Below are positions 31,813 to 40,005 of a stretch of 43,856 nt of DNA, piece after piece. Source of the stretch: an uncultured Flavobacteriales bacterium (GTDB lineage: Bacteria > Bacteroidota > Bacteroidia > Flavobacteriales > Flavobacteriaceae); the NCBI GenBank assembly GCA_913058295.1, contig CAJXRD010000025.1, positions 1-43,856 on the forward strand, in the 5' to 3' direction. Numbering within the stretch: the stretch's first letter is position 1; each line of letters begins with the position of its first letter. The notes below the pieces were generated by a model. It ran no database searches, was not told the DNA's origin, and was given only the letters and a program-made list of their open reading frames with translations. Both the position numbers and the translations under genes were made by a program.

Positions 31813-33339
31813 TTAATTTCTTTTAGCACTTTGCATCTGATCCAATACTTTATCTAAACTAAAACTTCCCACTTCTTGTCGTTGTGGATAATCTTTGAAA
31901 GTTGCGAGAAATTCTCCAATTTTAGCTTGAGCAGGAACCAACATAAACATTCTGTTAGCTAACCAATGGTTATAATCTTCAGAATCATGCTGTGCTCTCT
32001 CAAATGGATCACCATATAAATCCATTAACATCGGGAATCTTAGCTCAGTATATTTTTTTTGCCATACATCAAACCCATGATTTTCTTGAATTTTAAAATG
32101 CATTTTCCATCTTTTGTATCGAAAAGCATTTAAAGAACCATCATCATCAAAATAGAAAATTTCATCTCTAGGGCTTTCTTCTGTTTCTCCAGTTAAATAG
32201 GGTAAAAAGTTATAACCATCTAAATGCACCTTATAATTGCGTCCTATTGCTGAGTGTCCATTTAATAATTTTTCTTTAACATCATTTTCTCCAGCTGCTG
32301 CAAGGAAAGTTGGTAGCCAATCTTCTCCTGAAATAATAGCATTACTAACCTGTCCAGGCTTAATTTTTGCAGGCCATTTAATTAAACAAGGAGCTCTAAA
32401 TCCACCTTCCCAAGTTGTTGCTTTTTCACCTCTAAAGGGAGTCATGCCACCATCAGGCCAGAAAATAATTTCAGCACCATTATCAGTTCCAAAAATTACA
32501 ATAGTATTTTCTTCAATTCCTAATTCATCTAATGTAGTGGTTAACTCACCAACAATATCATCCAATTCGGTCATTCCGTCTGCATACAATCCCAATCCTG
32601 TTTTTTCTTTATATTTATCTTGTAAATGCGTCCAAACATGCATTCTTGTAGAATTATACCATACAAAGAAAGGTTCGTCGTTTCCATGAGACTTTTTCAT
32701 AAAAGCGATTGCTGCATCTTTGGTTTCATGATCTACTGTTTCCATTCGTTTTTTAGTTAATGGACCCGTATCTTCAATTCTTCCATCTGCAGAAGAACTA
32801 ATTACTCCTCTTGGACCGAATTTTTTCTTAAATTCTGCACCTTTTGGGTAATCAGGATGTTCTGGCTCTTCTTCAGCATTTAAATGGTATAAATTACCTA
32901 AGAATTCATCGAAACCATGATTGGTAGGTAAGTGTTCATCTAAATCTCCTAAATGATTTTTACCAAACTGTCCTGTTGCATAGCCATGATTTTTTAAAAG
33001 ACCTGCAATCGTAGGATCTAAAATATTAAGTCCTTCTTTGGCTCCTGGTAATCCAACTTTGGTTAGTCCAGTTCTATAGGGAGATTGTCCTGTTATAAAA
33101 GCGGAACGACCTGCAGTACAAGATTGTTGAGAATAATAGTCCGTAAACTGAATTCCATCTTTACCTATTTTATCGATGTTAGGCGTTTTGTAGCCCATCA
33201 TTCCCATATTGTAAATACTTGGGTTGGACCAACCAATATCGTCTCCCCAAATCACGAGAATGTTAGGTTTTTCATCATTTTGCGCTACCATTAATAATGG
33301 AGCGAAAAATAATAAGGATAGAAATAGTGTTTTTTTCAT
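31813..33339 (-). CDS. Arylsulfatase (formylglycine type), copy 2
   Basis: A 508-aa secreted sulfatase with signal peptide (LFLSLLFFAPLLMVAQ), NILVIWGDDIGWSNP at the metal site, SCTAGRSAF with the formylglycine-forming Cys74, and FGTDNGAEIIFWPD for the distal metal ligands. It is a paralogue of the sulfatase at 29424-30959; both keep every catalytic motif, so both are probably active, perhaps on different esters. It has its own candidate promoter and terminator, so it can be expressed apart from copy 1. It is divergent from a BamA/TamA-like barrel gene. Confidence 0.95.
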   Translation of the reverse strand: MKKTLFLSLLFFAPLLMVAQNDEKPNILVIWGDDIGWSNPSIYNMGMMGYKTPNIDKIGKDGIQFTDYYSQQSCTAGRSAFITGQSPYRTGLTKVGLPGAKEGLNILDPTIAGLLKNHGYATGQFGKNHLGDLDEHLPTNHGFDEFLGNLYHLNAEEEPEHPDYPKGAEFKKKFGPRGVISSSADGRIEDTGPLTKKRMETVDHETKDAAIAFMKKSHGNDEPFFVWYNSTRMHVWTHLQDKYKEKTGLGLYADGMTELDDIVGELTTTLDELGIEENTIVIFGTDNGAEIIFWPDGGMTPFRGEKATTWEGGFRAPCLIKWPAKIKPGQVSNAIISGEDWLPTFLAAAGENDVKEKLLNGHSAIGRNYKVHLDGYNFLPYLTGETEESPRDEIFYFDDDGSLNAFRYKRWKMHFKIQENHGFDVWQKKYTELRFPMLMDLYGDPFERAQHDSEDYNHWLANRMFMLVPAQAKIGEFLATFKDYPQRQEVGSFSLDKVLDQMQSAKRN

Positions 33340-33365
33340 ATTAATTTAATTTTTTAGTTAAGTTT

Positions 33366-33397
33366 TAAAGATAATAAAAAGCCAGTAAATATTGCAA
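33366..33397 (-). promoter_or_regulatory. Candidate promoter of arylsulfatase copy 2
   Basis: On the minus strand a TTG (33395-33397) is followed after 21 nt by TATCTTTA (33366-33373), one mismatch from TAnnTTTG. The -7 element is 27 nt before the ATG at 33339. Confidence 0.4.
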
Positions 33398-33408
33398 CAA
33401 AATAATAG

Positions 33409-33416
33409 TATATTTG
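33409..33416 (+). promoter_or_regulatory. Candidate promoter of the BamA/TamA-like gene, -7 element
   Basis: The plus strand reads TATATTTG, a full TAnnTTTG match, 18 nt before the ATG at 33434. No good -33 element at the usual spacing. Confidence 0.35.
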
Positions 33417-33433
33417 AGACTTATTCACTCCAA

Positions 33434-34549
33434 ATGACAAAGAATATACTACTTCTCATTATTCTAAACATTTCATTATTTTCTGTATGTGCACAAGAAC
33501 AAAAAAAAGATTCTTTATTTGATAAGGAATCTAAAACTTTTATGGTATTGCCTCTGATTACTAGTAATCCAGCTATGAAAACCGGTTTTGGTGCTATGCC
33601 CATGTATTTTTTTAAATTGAAAAAAAAAGATACGATATCACCTCCATCCATGGTCGTTCTATATGGAGTTTACACAACAAATAAGAGTCATATATTAGTG
33701 CCAGCCGCTCGATTATTTTGGAATGAAGATAAAAATAGGTTGAATTTAGCTGCCGGAAATGTGAGGATAAATAATGACTTTACTTATGATATTATGGACG
33801 AAGATTTACAATTGGTTTTTTCTGAAATACGCTCCTTTATTACTGTTGAATATAGTAGAAAAGTTTTCGGAGACTTTTATGTAGGGGCTTTGTACCTAGG
33901 TATGCAAACCGATTATAAATTTGATCAAGGGAATGATGAAGAGAATGATTTTACTCAAGAATTTTTTGAAGAAAACGGAATTACTGACAATTTCGTTTCT
34001 AGTATTGGACTAAGTTTATCTTTCGATAATAGAGATTATGTGTATTATCCAACAAAAGGGATAAATGTGAATGTACGACCTAAGTTTAATAGAACGTGGT
34101 TGGGAAGTGATAATGATTATATAGATACGGATTATAATGCTGCCTACTATACACCTTTAAGTATAAATTCGGTATTAGCAATTGGTTTGGCAGGAGGATT
34201 TGCAACTGGAGATGTTCCTTTTGACGGCTATCAAAACTATGGAGTTAAAAATAGCCTGAGAGGTTATACTACAGGAAAATATAAAGGGAAAAATATGATA
34301 GCCTTACAGGCTGAATATAGAAGAACTATCTATAAAAGATGGGGTGGAGTCCTGTTTGCAGGAACTGGTAGCGTTTGGGGAAATGATAATGAAGGAGAAG
34401 AATCCTTTGAAAGAGATTGGCTACCTAGTGCAGGTTTAGGTGCAAGATTTTTAATTTCTAGAGAAAAGAAAATTAACCTTCGTTTAGATTATGCCATTGG
34501 AGTTGATGGAAACCAAGGACTTTACTTTGGCATCATGGAAGCTTTTTAA
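33434..34549 (+). CDS. BamA/TamA family outer-membrane barrel protein
   Basis: A 371-aa outer-membrane protein with the Omp85/bacterial surface antigen (D15) barrel and no POTRA domains. A signal peptide (ILLLIILNISLFSVCAQ) precedes the barrel. The diagnostic loop-6 region appears as NSLRGYTTGKYKGKNMIALQ (RGY motif), followed by AEYRRTIYKRWGGVLFAGTG and a terminal strand ending YFGIMEAF. Such POTRA-less barrels are sometimes genetically tied to secreted or lipid-linked enzymes. I start at the ATG at 33434; 14 upstream in-frame codons run over the -7 element. It is divergent from the sulfatase, so co-regulation is possible. It converges on the dihydroorotase-like gene. Confidence 0.88.
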   Translation: MTKNILLLIILNISLFSVCAQEQKKDSLFDKESKTFMVLPLITSNPAMKTGFGAMPMYFFKLKKKDTISPPSMVVLYGVYTTNKSHILVPAARLFWNEDKNRLNLAAGNVRINNDFTYDIMDEDLQLVFSEIRSFITVEYSRKVFGDFYVGALYLGMQTDYKFDQGNDEENDFTQEFFEENGITDNFVSSIGLSLSFDNRDYVYYPTKGINVNVRPKFNRTWLGSDNDYIDTDYNAAYYTPLSINSVLAIGLAGGFATGDVPFDGYQNYGVKNSLRGYTTGKYKGKNMIALQAEYRRTIYKRWGGVLFAGTGSVWGNDNEGEESFERDWLPSAGLGARFLISREKKINLRLDYAIGVDGNQGLYFGIMEAF

Positions 34550-34562
34550 AATCCTCAAAAAA

Positions 34563-35816
34563 CTATTTAGTGACTATTTTTTTATTGGAAATAACTCCAT
34601 AAACCTTCCCTTTTAGCTTTCTTCCTAATAATGCTGCATTTTTTGATTTGGAAATAATATCTTTTTTAGAAAAAATCCATTCCGTTTTTGGGTTAAATAA
34701 ACTAAGATCAGCTTTGTTGCCTTCTTCAATTGTATTGATTGGAATGTGGAAGGTCTCTTTTAAGTCAGTTAATGTATTAATTGCTGTTTCAGTATCTAAA
34801 ACAGTATTTAATGCACCAAAGCAACTTTCTAAGCCAATGCTTCCATAATAAGCGTGATCAAATTCTGTTTTTTTATGTTCTATGTCAATTGGGTTATGAT
34901 CGCTTGTAACTCCATCAATTACCCCTTCTTTTAGCCCTTTTATAAGTGCATTAATATCTGTTTTAGTTCTTAGTGGTGGCATGAGCTTGTAATTAGTGTC
35001 AAAAGTCTCTAAAACATCATCTGTAAGAATTAGATTAGAAATTGCCACACTACAAGTTACTTGTAATCCTTTCTTTTTAGCACCTTTAATAAGGGCTACA
35101 GATTTTTTAGTGGAAATGGTAGGGATATGAAGTTTTCCTTCTGTGTATTCTAAAATATAAAGATCTCTTATTATCTGTAACTCTTCGGCTAAGGCAGGAA
35201 TACCTTTTAATCCTAAAAGAGTGCTATTTACTTCTTCGTTAACCATACCTTGTTTTGCAATGGCTTTTTCAAAAGGAAAGGATTGAACTAGCCCATCAAA
35301 AGACTGAGAATATTGTAAGGCAATTTTTAATAAATTGGGATTTTCAATAGATTTTTTGTAATCGTAAAAGGAAACGGCGCCTTCATTTTTCATATCGTAA
35401 AGTTCCGCAAGATTTTTACCTTCACACTTATTAGATAGTGCGCCAATAGGGTAGAGGTTTACCGAATTTTGACTGGCTTCAGATTTTAAAAATTTTATAG
35501 TTGATTTACTATCGGTTACTGGATTTAGGTTCGTATTAACTGCAACATGAGTAAAACCACTATGAGCAGCTGTTTTTAATCCATTTGTAATGGTTTCTCG
35601 TTCTTCAAAACCAGGTTCTCCAAAAGAGACACTACTATCAAACCAACCCTGAGAAATATGAAGATTGGCAAGATTAATTTCTTTTGCCTTATTCGTATTA
35701 GCTATCGAAGCTTTAATTTTTGTTAGGATACCATTTTCGATAAGAATATCTCTCTTTTTTAAATGGTGCTTGCTAGAAGCATCTATTATGGTGGCAGATC
35801 TTAATAAAATATTCAT
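34563..35816 (-). CDS. Dihydroorotase-like protein, probably non-catalytic
   Basis: A 417-aa amidohydrolase-fold protein of the class I dihydroorotase group (pyrimidine synthesis). The metal motif D-x-H-x-H-L-R-E-P-G appears as FDSSVSFGEPGFEERET: Asp60 stays, but both histidines are Ser (62, 64) and the substrate-binding Arg is Gly66. The HxxHVST motif is HIPTIST, losing another ligand; the late Asp in VTSDHNPID remains. This resembles the inactive dihydroorotase partner that scaffolds aspartate carbamoyltransferase in some bacteria. An active PyrC elsewhere is expected. I start at the ATG at 35816, which overlaps the BatA-domain gene stop (ATGA). Confidence 0.85.
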   Translation of the reverse strand: MNILLRSATIIDASSKHHLKKRDILIENGILTKIKASIANTNKAKEINLANLHISQGWFDSSVSFGEPGFEERETITNGLKTAAHSGFTHVAVNTNLNPVTDSKSTIKFLKSEASQNSVNLYPIGALSNKCEGKNLAELYDMKNEGAVSFYDYKKSIENPNLLKIALQYSQSFDGLVQSFPFEKAIAKQGMVNEEVNSTLLGLKGIPALAEELQIIRDLYILEYTEGKLHIPTISTKKSVALIKGAKKKGLQVTCSVAISNLILTDDVLETFDTNYKLMPPLRTKTDINALIKGLKEGVIDGVTSDHNPIDIEHKKTEFDHAYYGSIGLESCFGALNTVLDTETAINTLTDLKETFHIPINTIEEGNKADLSLFNPKTEWIFSKKDIISKSKNAALLGRKLKGKVYGVISNKKIVTK

Positions 35817-37729
35817 TTGTAGAATTTTAAAATAAGCATTTCCATTATAAGGAATAGTAATGCAAAAATAGCAAACCATTTCCAATAACTGTTAATTGTA
35901 TTTTCTGAATTGATAGAATTAAAAAGTTCCTCGACAGTTTGAAAAACATTTACACCCTCCCAATCCTTCGGGTCTGCATATTGTAATTTACTTTCACCTC
36001 TATGATAATTATAACTAACATTTTCCAAGGAAATTTGGTCCTTTTCAATACTGAAGATACCTGCTTTAGAGGGCTCATCCTCTGTGGTTACTATCACTTT
36101 AGTTTCTTTAGTTTGTTGTAAAGGAATAAAATTAAAAGTACTGTCTTTTAAAGTTAAAATTTCGTCTTGTAGCAGTTCTACAGGGATAGCATATGTATTT
36201 TGCTTTCCAATTTCGTAATATAACTTTGGAAGTGGCAAACTTTGTTTTGCCATATTATAAAGTGTAGGAACTATTAAAGGAGAGCTTTGAAAATTGGAGT
36301 TGTCTAAGTTTAATGATGCTGTACTTACAAATGTATTGTTCTGTTGCACTATAAAGGGTTTGCTGTCTTCAAATCGCAATACTGAAGTAGCTCTAGTATT
36401 TAAATTATAATAAGAGTTTACCTTAGGGTACTGAAAATTAACGACCTGTTTCTCAAAAACATCCGTATACAAAGGATGGTCAAATACTATCTGACTAATC
36501 TTTTTTTCTTGTAGATCTATTTCTGAAAGGCTTCCCATCTGTAACTTCATTAATAGGGTATTGTAATCCTCTAAATTTCCATTATTCGATGGAATGATAA
36601 AGATACTACCACCTTGGTCTGAAAAGGATTTTAAAGCAGTACTTAGGGATTCTGGAATGCTTTGTAATTCATTAATTACTATTAAATTCTGCTCTGGAAA
36701 CTCACTATAATTTAGACTTCCTGAATCTTGTTGCTTAAATTCAAATTCTTCAGGATTAAAAATTCGTTGTAAATAAGAAGCAGAAGACTCGTTTAAAGAC
36801 AATACTTTTATCTTATTAACAGCATTAATTGAAAAATATAAAATATTGTCAAATAATAAGTTAGGGTCGTTAAGTTCTAGTTTGCCTTGAAATTCTGAAA
36901 TATCTTTGATATCGAAATTAATCGAATTCGTTTCTTGATTAGAAAAGTCTATTGCTGTTTTAGCAATAAGCGTTTCATTATTGAAAAGTGAAATTGGCAC
37001 TGTACCCTGAAAATCACCTTGGCTAGTCGCCTTTACTATAAGTTCTTTATTTACTAAATATGCTGTATCTAAACTTATATTTTTAGCATTAATGGCTTTT
37101 AAATGTATTGCGTCCACTTTTATATTTTCTGAATCCCCTATTTCTTGTAAAGGGAAAGCACCTTTTTGTTGAAAATCTGAAACGATAATCAATCGCTTTT
37201 CAGCCGCCTTGTTTTTGGAAAATAACTGCTTGGCCTTTAATATAATTTCAGAAGGGGATAGCTGTTTTTGTGAATAATTTACCGAAAGAATTTCATTTTT
37301 AAAATCTTGTAAAGAAGCGTTTCTGCGAGAATAGTTATTGGTAAACCAGCTTATATTATCGGTTGTAGACTGTGAGTAAAGTTGCTGTAAAGCTCTTTGT
37401 AGCAGTGGGCCTTCATTCCCTTTAATCTGCATACTAAAAGAGTTGTCCACATACAGAACCGTTTCTTTTTCAGTATTTAAAGCGGTTTTGGAAGCAGAAA
37501 AAGGTTGCGCAAAAGCTAAGATGATACAAGCCAAAGCAAGTAATCGCATTAAAAGTGTTAGCCATTTCTTTAATTGTGAACTTTTTCTAGTTTGTATGGT
37601 TACTTTTTTTAGAAAGGCAACATTGGTAAAAGCTACTTTCTGAAATTTTCGTAATTGAAAAAGATGAATGAAAATAGGAATGAGTAGTAGAAATAACGCG
37701 TAAAGAAGTTCAGGGTGTTTAAACTGCAT
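35813..37729 (-). CDS. BatA N-terminal domain membrane protein
   Basis: A 638-aa protein of the type labelled BatA-domain or TIGR02226. The N-terminus FKHPELLYALFLLLIPIFIH and the following FQLRKFQKVAFTNVAFLKKV are the BatA signature. A second helix (LLALACIILAFAQP) and a degenerate VWA-like domain follow (VLYVDNSFSMQ with D-x-S-x-S; LIIVSDFQQKG). A ~400-residue periplasmic region and a C-terminal helix (WFAIFALLFLIMEMLIL) complete it. No MoxR gene lies beside it; the six-gene Bat operon is 8 kb away. It overlaps the dihydroorotase-like gene by 4 bp, a pairing I believe is conserved in Flavobacteriaceae. Function unknown. Confidence 0.87.
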   Translation of the reverse strand: MQFKHPELLYALFLLLIPIFIHLFQLRKFQKVAFTNVAFLKKVTIQTRKSSQLKKWLTLLMRLLALACIILAFAQPFSASKTALNTEKETVLYVDNSFSMQIKGNEGPLLQRALQQLYSQSTTDNISWFTNNYSRRNASLQDFKNEILSVNYSQKQLSPSEIILKAKQLFSKNKAAEKRLIIVSDFQQKGAFPLQEIGDSENIKVDAIHLKAINAKNISLDTAYLVNKELIVKATSQGDFQGTVPISLFNNETLIAKTAIDFSNQETNSINFDIKDISEFQGKLELNDPNLLFDNILYFSINAVNKIKVLSLNESSASYLQRIFNPEEFEFKQQDSGSLNYSEFPEQNLIVINELQSIPESLSTALKSFSDQGGSIFIIPSNNGNLEDYNTLLMKLQMGSLSEIDLQEKKISQIVFDHPLYTDVFEKQVVNFQYPKVNSYYNLNTRATSVLRFEDSKPFIVQQNNTFVSTASLNLDNSNFQSSPLIVPTLYNMAKQSLPLPKLYYEIGKQNTYAIPVELLQDEILTLKDSTFNFIPLQQTKETKVIVTTEDEPSKAGIFSIEKDQISLENVSYNYHRGESKLQYADPKDWEGVNVFQTVEELFNSINSENTINSYWKWFAIFALLFLIMEMLILKFYK

Positions 37730-37807
37730 TCCAATATTTATTAGACAAATATAATCATTGCTACATAATAAAAGAGATAACTTAACAAGAAAGGTTCTTT
37801 TTATTAT

Positions 37808-37840
37808 AAAAAATGCCCCTGTTAATTAACAAGGGCATTT
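37808..37840 (-). terminator. Terminator of the lipoprotein gene
   Basis: Stem AAATGCCCTTGTTAA / TTAACAGGGGCATTT on the minus strand with one U-G pair, leading into six T. It lies 40 nt after the stop at 37880. The imperfect pair is a wobble only on the minus-strand RNA. Confidence 0.85.
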
Positions 37841-37879
37841 ATTTATAATCTATAATTTTGGAGTATTGTATTATTTAAT

Positions 37880-38407
37880 TTAAGATGGTCCCCCGAAGTT
37901 ACATACTTCAAAATACATAGCCCAGCTATTACCAGGAATATCATCACCATTTGCCCAAGCAGTTTCTTCTTGATGAGTTACTGTATTATAGACAACAGCA
38001 TGAGCTGCTACCCAGGTACATTCATTTATTGCTAATTCATAAAGATCTGAATAAGTAAATGTTGTAACACCATCAACATGGTCTGTTCTATAAGGAAACC
38101 TTCCTATTTTAGGATTTCCACGTCTAGTTGCCGGCATATCTTCTTGAGATCCAACATATAAATGTGTTTCTAAGATTATCCAATCACCTTCGGTTTCATA
38201 GGTAACATCAAGATTTCCATCAGTTTCTGATATAATAATATTTCCAGAATCAGTAAATTGACCAGCGATTAAATCAGTTTCGGAATTATTTCTATTTAGT
38301 CTATCTGTGGGTAAGATTTCTTGAACATCGGTTTCATTGTTTTCAGTTGAGCAACCTATTAATAAAATAGCACTCAGAATAGTAATAATTAAGTAGTTCC
38401 TTTTCAT
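37880..38407 (-). CDS. Lipoprotein with an ETHLYVG-type repeat domain
   Basis: A 175-aa lipoprotein (signal IITILSAILLIGC, lipobox cysteine then STENNE). After a variable Asn-rich linker comes a domain with WIILETHLYVG, NPKIGRFPYRTDH and CTWVAAHAVVYN, ending near EETAWANGD and YFEVCNFGG. I recognise this ETHL-V-G / IG-FPY / AAHAV pattern as a recurring domain of secreted flavobacterial proteins, without a known activity. It would sit on the periplasmic face of the outer membrane or on the surface. It is monocistronic with a clear terminator. Confidence 0.8.
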   Translation of the reverse strand: MKRNYLIITILSAILLIGCSTENNETDVQEILPTDRLNRNNSETDLIAGQFTDSGNIIISETDGNLDVTYETEGDWIILETHLYVGSQEDMPATRRGNPKIGRFPYRTDHVDGVTTFTYSDLYELAINECTWVAAHAVVYNTVTHQEETAWANGDDIPGNSWAMYFEVCNFGGPS

Positions 38408-38476
38408 GATTTACATATTTTAAATGAAGGAATAAACTTACATATTATTTTATGATAAATAGATAAAAGACCATAT

Positions 38477-38509
38477 AATACGTTAAAAGACACTTTAATT
38501 TAACGTATT
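38477..38509. repeat. 11-bp inverted repeat
   Basis: AATACGTTAAA (38477-38487) and TTTAACGTATT (38499-38509), perfect, with an 11-nt spacer. It begins 2 nt after the stop of the TIGR02757 gene, so it may end the lolD-TIGR02757 transcript, but no T-run follows on the minus strand. It lies ~70 nt upstream of the lipoprotein gene start, so an operator is also possible. Confidence 0.55.
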
Positions 38510-38511
38510 TA

Positions 38512-39276
38512 TTAAAAACCCTCAAAAACTCCCAAGCCAAATAATGCAAAATCGTATTTAACTGGGTCTATAGGGTCTAGCTTCCTAAGAGATGTATCTA
38601 ACTCTAGCAATGCTTTTGCATCGTTTTGTTTTCTTTTCAGCAATCCTAATTTTCGCGCTACATTTCCAGAATGTACATCTAAAGGGCAGGATAGTAGCGA
38701 AGTAGGGATTGAATCCCAGATTCCAAAATCTACACCATTTGTATCTTTTCTTATCATCCACCTTAAATACATATTAATTCTTTTTGCAGCAGAGTTTTTT
38801 AATGGATCACTTACATGTTTTTCCGTTCTAATTAAATGTGGCAAGCTAAAAAAAGTCTTTTTAAATTGGTGTATAGAATGTTGGAGTGTATTGTCTTTGG
38901 AAGACTCAGAAAAGATTGCTTCTAAACCATAGTGATGAATATACAGATTTTTTAAGGCTATTATAAAGTAATTAAGATCTAATTCATTAAAAGTTCTATG
39001 TACAAAACCCGAAAGGTATTTGGAGTCTTCTGGAGTATAATTTAAAACAAAGTCGTGAGGAGAATTCCCCATGATATCCACTAGTCTATTTCCATTTTTA
39101 ATAATACTCTTACGATTTCCCCATGCAATGGTTGCTACTAGAAAACCAATGATCTCTATATCTTCTTTTTTCTGAAATAGATGTGGAATCTGAATGGGAT
39201 CACTTTCGATAAAATCTCGATTATTATATTGTAAGACTTTAGTGTCTAAAAATTCCTTTAATTCCTTTTGATTCAT
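38512..39276 (-). CDS. TIGR02757 family protein (DUF2400)
   Basis: A 254-aa cytoplasmic protein. The family signature is clear: FLVATIAWGNRKSIIKNGNR, DFVLNYTP, FVHRTFNELDLNYFI, then the conserved RMNMYLRWM-like stretch (KRINMYLRWMIRKDTNGVDF) and LLSCPLDVHSGNVARKLGLL near the end. It recalls helix-hairpin-helix DNA-repair folds, with DVHSGNVAR placed like a glycosylase Asp region, but no activity has been shown to my knowledge. It starts 3 nt after the LolD-like ATPase gene, so they share an operon. Confidence 0.92.
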   Translation of the reverse strand: MNQKELKEFLDTKVLQYNNRDFIESDPIQIPHLFQKKEDIEIIGFLVATIAWGNRKSIIKNGNRLVDIMGNSPHDFVLNYTPEDSKYLSGFVHRTFNELDLNYFIIALKNLYIHHYGLEAIFSESSKDNTLQHSIHQFKKTFFSLPHLIRTEKHVSDPLKNSAAKRINMYLRWMIRKDTNGVDFGIWDSIPTSLLSCPLDVHSGNVARKLGLLKRKQNDAKALLELDTSLRKLDPIDPVKYDFALFGLGVFEGF

Positions 39277-39279
39277 TTA

Positions 39280-39945
39280 TTAGGATATGATCTTTCCGTC
39301 TTGCATCACTAATTTTCGATCAGCCATTACTGCAAGATCATTATTATGTGTAACAATAACAAAGGTTTGCCCAAATTCATCTCGTAGTTTAAAGAAGAGG
39401 TTGTGTAGGTTTTCTGCGCTTTCTGTATCTAAATTCCCACTAGGTTCATCTGCTAAAAGGATAGAGGGATTGTTTATCAATGCTCTTGCAACTGCAACTC
39501 GTTGTTGTTCTCCTCCAGAAAGTTCATTGGGCTTATGAGATTCTCTATGGGATAGGTCTAGAAATGATAGTAATTCTTTAGCCCTTTTAATGGCCTCAGG
39601 TTTTGGAGTCTTTTTTATAAATGCAGGAATGCAAACATTTTCCAAAGCAGTAAATTCTGGTAATAATTGATGAAACTGAAAGATAAAGCCTAGGTTTTCA
39701 TTTCTAAATTTTGCCAATTCATTCCTGTTGAGGGCTGCAATATCAATCCCATTAATTTCTAAAGCACTATTAGGTTCAGATTTTGAAAAAGTATCTAAAG
39801 TTCCTAATATCTGGAGTAATGTAGTTTTTCCAGTACCTGAAGCACCTACAATAGAAACAATTTCATTTTTTTTTATCTCTAAATCTACACCCTTTAATAC
39901 GTGTAATTCATCAAAATATTTATGGATGTTATTGGCTTTAATCAT
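39280..39945 (-). CDS. lolD: ABC transporter ATP-binding protein, LolD-like
   Basis: A 221-aa ABC ATPase of the MacB/LolD/FtsE group. Walker A is GASGTGKTT, the Q-loop follows in [20 protein letters not shown], the ABC signature is [15 protein letters not shown], Walker B is [12 protein letters not shown], and the switch His is in [10 protein letters not shown]. LolD works with LolC/LolE to release lipoproteins from the inner membrane toward LolA; the flavobacterial permease is not in this window, so the pairing is inferred from the sequence class only. First gene of the lolD-TIGR02757 unit. Confidence 0.85.
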   Translation of the reverse strand: MIKANNIHKYFDELHVLKGVDLEIKKNEIVSIVGASGTGKTTLLQILGTLDTFSKSEPNSALEINGIDIAALNRNELAKFRNENLGFIFQFHQLLPEFTALENVCIPAFIKKTPKPEAIKRAKELLSFLDLSHRESHKPNELSGGEQQRVAVARALINNPSILLADEPSGNLDTESAENLHNLFFKLRDEFGQTFVIVTHNNDLAVMADRKLVMQDGKIIS

Positions 39946-40005
39946 ATATAATTATATAGTGTGAAAGTACTATTTTAGGATAGATTAAGCAATAGTTTTT
40001 TAGGG

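Noticed and set aside
29424-33339. Two sulfatase genes as a recent tandem duplication.
   Set aside because: They share layout and many motifs, but many positions differ and an HdeD-like gene separates them, so this is an old paralogy or independent gain.
33376-33390. AAAAAGCCAGTAA near 33376 matches part of the terminator stem at 31767.
   Set aside because: It lacks the second arm of the stem and lies in a promoter region; a 13-bp match in AT-rich DNA may be chance.
29424-34549. Polysaccharide utilisation locus around the sulfatases.
   Set aside because: No SusC/SusD pair, glycoside hydrolase, lyase or dedicated regulator is present in the window.
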